A stretch of 64,000 nucleotides of DNA from positions 3,410,001 through 3,474,000 of the forward strand of contig CP121450.1 of NCBI GenBank assembly GCA_029689965.1. Reading direction: 5' to 3'. The notes under the pieces are model-generated. The model was not told the DNA's origin. It searched no databases and saw nothing but the letters and a program-made list of their open reading frames with translations. Within the stretch, counting starts at the first letter, position 1. The number at the start of each line of letters is the position of its first letter. This DNA comes from Curtobacterium flaccumfaciens. GTDB lineage: Bacteria; Actinomycetota; Actinomycetes; Actinomycetales; Microbacteriaceae. Shown here one piece after another: positions 61,410-64,000 of the stretch. The position numbers were made by a program, and so were the translations under genes.

Positions 61410-63729
61410 ATGACCACCTGGACAGCACCGTTCATCGCGAGCGACGCGGATCTCGGCAGCGCACCGATCCTGCGCCGGGAGTTCACCCTCGACGCCGGAC
61501 ACGGCGCCGTCACGACCGCGACGCTCGACGTCAGCGCCCTCGGCGTCGTCGAGGCCTGGCTCGGCGGGCAACGCGTCTCCGACCACCTGCTCGAACCGGG
61601 GTGGACGAGCTACGAGTGGCGCGTCCGCGTCGTCTCGCACGACGTCACGGCCCTCCTCGGCGCCCGAACCGGCATCGAGTCCGGCGGCGCTGCCGTGCTC
61701 GCGCTCGTCCTCGGCAAGGGCTGGGCCGCCGGGCGCCTCGCCTGGGGCGGCGGCGGAGGCTGGTACGCCGACGAGGTCGCCGGGTTCGCCGAGCTCCGCA
61801 TCGTGTTCGAGGACGGACACGAACAGCGGATCGCGACGGACACCGACTGGCAGGCCCTGTCGAGCGCGATCACCGCCGACCAGCTCTACGACGGCGAGGA
61901 CATCGACGCCCGCCTGCGCGACGGCTCGTTCCTGACACCGGGCGACGTGACGCTGCCGAGCGTGGACGGACACGAGGGTCGCACGAGCACGGTGCACACG
62001 GTGGACCTCGGTGAGCGCGAACTCGTCGCGGACGCCGTCCCGCCGGTCCGACCGCTCGCCGAGATCGCCCCGGTCGAGGTCTGGACGAGCCCCTCCGGCG
62101 CGACCCTGGTCGACTTCGGGGTGAACCTGGTCGGCTGGATCCGCGTGACCGCCTCGGGTCCCGCGGGAACCGTCCTGACCCTCACGCACGCCGAGGTCCT
62201 CGAGCACGACGAGCTCGGCACCCGTCCCCTGCGCACCGCGAAGGCCACGGACCACTTCACCCTGAGCGGGGCACCGACGTCTTCGAACCGCGCTTCACGT
62301 TCCACGGCTTCCGGTACGCCCAGGTCGCCGGATGGCCGGGCACCCTCGACGAGCTCCGCACCGCGCTCACGGCCGTGCAGGTCGGCTCCGACCTCACCCG
62401 CACGGGCACCTTCGAGTCGAGCCACGAGCTGCTGAACACGTTCCACGGCAACGTCGTGCGGGGCATGCAGGGCAACTTCCTCAGCGTCCCGACCGACTGC
62501 CCGCAGCGCGACGAGCGCCTCGGGTGGACAGGTGACATCGCGGCGTTCGCGCCGACGGCCTCGTACCTGTTCGACACCAGGACGTTCCTCGGCGACTGGC
62601 TCCGCGACGTGTGGCTCGAGCAGCAGCATGCCGACGGGGTCATCCCGTTCGTGGTGCCGGACGTGTTGAAGTACTCCCCGCCGAGGACTTCGGCAAGCCC
62701 GACGCCACCGCGATCTGGTCCGACGCCGGGGTGTGGGTGCCGTGGACGCTGTACCAGGCGTACGGCGACACGGCCGTCCTCGAGGAGCAGTTCGACTCGA
62801 TGGCCGCCCACCTCCGCCGGATCCGCGACCACCTGTCGGCGCAGGACCTCTGGGACACCGTCTTCCAGTTCGGCGACTGGCTCGACCCGGACGCCCCGCC
62901 GGAGGACCCGGCCGACGCGAAGGCCGACAAGGGCGTCGTCGCGACGATCTGCGCCTTCCGGTCCGCCACGATCGTGGCGGAGGCGGCCGACGTCCTGGGC
63001 GGCCACGAAGCGGAGGCGGCCGAGTTCCGGGAACTCGCATCGCGCCTCCAGGCCGGGTTCCGGGCCCACTACCTGCTGGAGGGTGGACGCATCCTGTCCG
63101 ACTCGACGACGGTGTACACGCTGGCGATCGTCTTCGGGATCCTCGACGCCGACGGCGAGCGGCAGGCGGGCGACCGCCTCGCCGAGCTGGCGGCCGCGTC
63201 CGGCTACCGGATCTCGACGGGCTTCGCCGGCACACCGTTCATCACGGACGCGCTGACGCAGACCGGACACCTCGAGGACGCGTACCGGCTGCTGCTGCAG
63301 ACCGAGTGCCCGTCGTGGCTGTACCCGGTGACCATGGGGGCGACGACGGTGTGGGAGCGCTGGGACTCGATGCTCCCGGACGGCACGATCAACCCGGGCG
63401 AGATGACCTCGTTCAACCACTACGCCCTGGGTGCGGTGGCGGACTGGATGCACCGCGTGGTGGGCGGCCTCGCGCCGCTGACCCCCGGGTACGAGTCGGT
63501 GCTCATCGCGCCGCAGCCCGGCGGCGGGCTGACGTGGGCGTCGACCTCGCTCGACACGGTGCACGGGCACGTCGCGGTGCGGTGGGAGCTCGTCGACGGG
63601 GAGCTGCTCGTCCGGGCGACGGTCCCGGAGGGCGTCTCCGCCGTGGTGCGCCTGCCGGGCGTGCCGGAGCAGCGCGTCGGCGGCGGGACGCACGAGTTCC
63701 GCGCGCCGGCCGCGGTGCCCGTCGCGTAG
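61410..63729 (+). CDS. Alpha-L-rhamnosidase, GH78 (two frameshifts)
   Basis: About 773 aa. N-terminal beta domain (Bac_rhamnosid_N): LRREFTLDAGHGAVTTATLD, LGGQRVSDHLLEPGWTSYEW, VLALVLGKGWAAG. Then VDFGVNLVGWIRV and, after CC 62274-62275 is corrected, FTFHGFRYAQVAG. Catalytic (alpha/alpha)6 barrel: SVPTDCPQRDERLGWTGDIA with the acidic cluster; slip at CCCC 62676-62679 (AEDFGKPDATAIWSDAGVWV); GATTVWERWDSMLPDGTINP. No signal peptide, so rhamnosides are probably imported first and hydrolysed inside. It lacks the extra N-terminal domain of larger GH78 enzymes. Confidence 0.92.
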
Positions 63730-63758
63730 CGGTGGCGAGCGGGGGTCTCGGCGTCCCG

Positions 63759-63820
63759 GGAACCAAGTTCCGGACACAGCACCACGAAAGATCGTGGTGT
63801 GGTGTCCGGAACCTGGTTCC
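63759..63820. terminator. Large hairpin after the rhamnosidase gene
   Basis: 29-bp arms (63759-63787 and 63792-63820, beginning GGAACCAAGTTCCGGACAC) with about three mismatches and an AAGA loop, 30 bases after the rhamnosidase stop. Probable terminator, but the arms also contain an internal palindrome (GGAACCAAGTTCC), hinting at a mobile or repeated element. Confidence 0.7.
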
Positions 63821-63883
63821 GCCAGCCGCTCACGAATGAGAACGACCCCGCGCTTGCGCGAAGTGCGCGCAGCACGTACCGTA

Positions 63884-63895
63884 TGAAACGATTCA
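63884..63895. promoter_or_regulatory. LacI-type operator, site R3
   Basis: TGAAACGATTCA, exact reverse complement of site R1, 23 bases before the rhamnose isomerase start. GTACCGTATGAA next to it may hold a -10 (TACCGT), so the site would overlap the initiation region. Confidence 0.7.
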
Positions 63896-63917
63896 ATCGA
63901 CCACGAGGAAGTGCACG

Positions 63918-64000
63918 ATGACATCAACCCCGAGCTTCGCCGGGATCGCCGGCCAGCTGGCGGCGCAGCAGATCGAGCTGCCGAGCTGGGCCTTCGGCAA
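63918..64000 (+). CDS. rhaI: L-rhamnose isomerase, N-terminal end only
   Basis: The first 27 residues before the window ends: TSTPSFAGIAGQLAAQQIEL then PSWAFG. The QQIELPSWAFGN sequence is typical of the actinobacterial/Rhizobium-type L-rhamnose isomerase (RhaI). ATG 63918 follows GAGGAAGTGCACG. It converts L-rhamnose to L-rhamnulose, the step after the mutarotase. Starts a new transcription unit behind operator R3. Confidence 0.72.
   Translation, partial: MTSTPSFAGIAGQLAAQQIELPSWAFG

Overview
This is a high-GC actinobacterial chromosome segment, most likely from a Microbacteriaceae member such as Curtobacterium. That assignment is inferred from gene content and protein style; there is no rRNA or other marker. 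No tRNA, rRNA, CRISPR array, integrase, transposase or insertion sequence was seen.

Reading the window requires allowing for its dominant artefact. About 45 recognisable genes are broken by single-base indels. Nearly all are one base missing from a short run of G or C, where the next frame continues the same protein family exactly. The near-identical gene pair at 33065 and 43776 proves the point, because each copy carries a different one-base deletion that the other lacks. These genes are annotated as intact CDSs with the slip position given, since under-polished long-read sequence is more likely than mass pseudogenisation.

Layout. 1-8.9 kb: the CoaBC end, small housekeeping proteins, GntR and MarR regulators, a secreted lytic transglycosylase, LtrA, and an ECF sigma factor translationally coupled to two Asp23/Gls24 proteins. 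8.9-18.5 kb: cysteine synthesis (cysK-cysE), an M19 dipeptidase, acetyltransferases, Fe-S assembly (sufS-sufU), a ClC channel and CorA. 18.7-28.3 kb: TspO, alanine dehydrogenase, an FAD-linked oxidase, AraC, a SorC-type regulator divergent from glpD, and a zinc-type pair of rpmJ (cysteine-free L36) and a COG0523 protein that lacks a P-loop.

31.1-46.4 kb is a two-module polyol (probably tetritol) utilisation region. Module 1 has a SorC regulator, an SDR dehydrogenase, a zinc dehydrogenase resembling erythritol/L-threitol dehydrogenase, an MFS permease, a DhaK-DhaL kinase and an RpiB-like isomerase. Module 2 has a paralogous SorC regulator, a ribose-type ABC importer with a DUF2291 protein, a second and almost identical zinc dehydrogenase, and an FGGY kinase. 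Both dehydrogenase promoters carry a CAGAA-N6-TTCTG type dyad over the -35 box. The logic is import, oxidation to a ketose, phosphorylation and isomerisation.

46.6-53.4 kb: a LolA-like lipoprotein with an ABC exporter, an oxidoreductase, a phosphoesterase, threonine aldolase and an HhH protein. 53.4-64 kb is a rhamnose/rhamnoside cluster: mutarotase, MFS permease, two LacI regulators, an ABC sugar importer, a GH78 alpha-L-rhamnosidase and the start of L-rhamnose isomerase. LacI-type operators recur in front of its transcription units.

The intergenic gaps hold an unusual set of repeats: CTGGAGGC palindromes, 19-bp tandem arrays closed by an inverted copy, CGAGACTCGG modules, and several long perfect hairpins.
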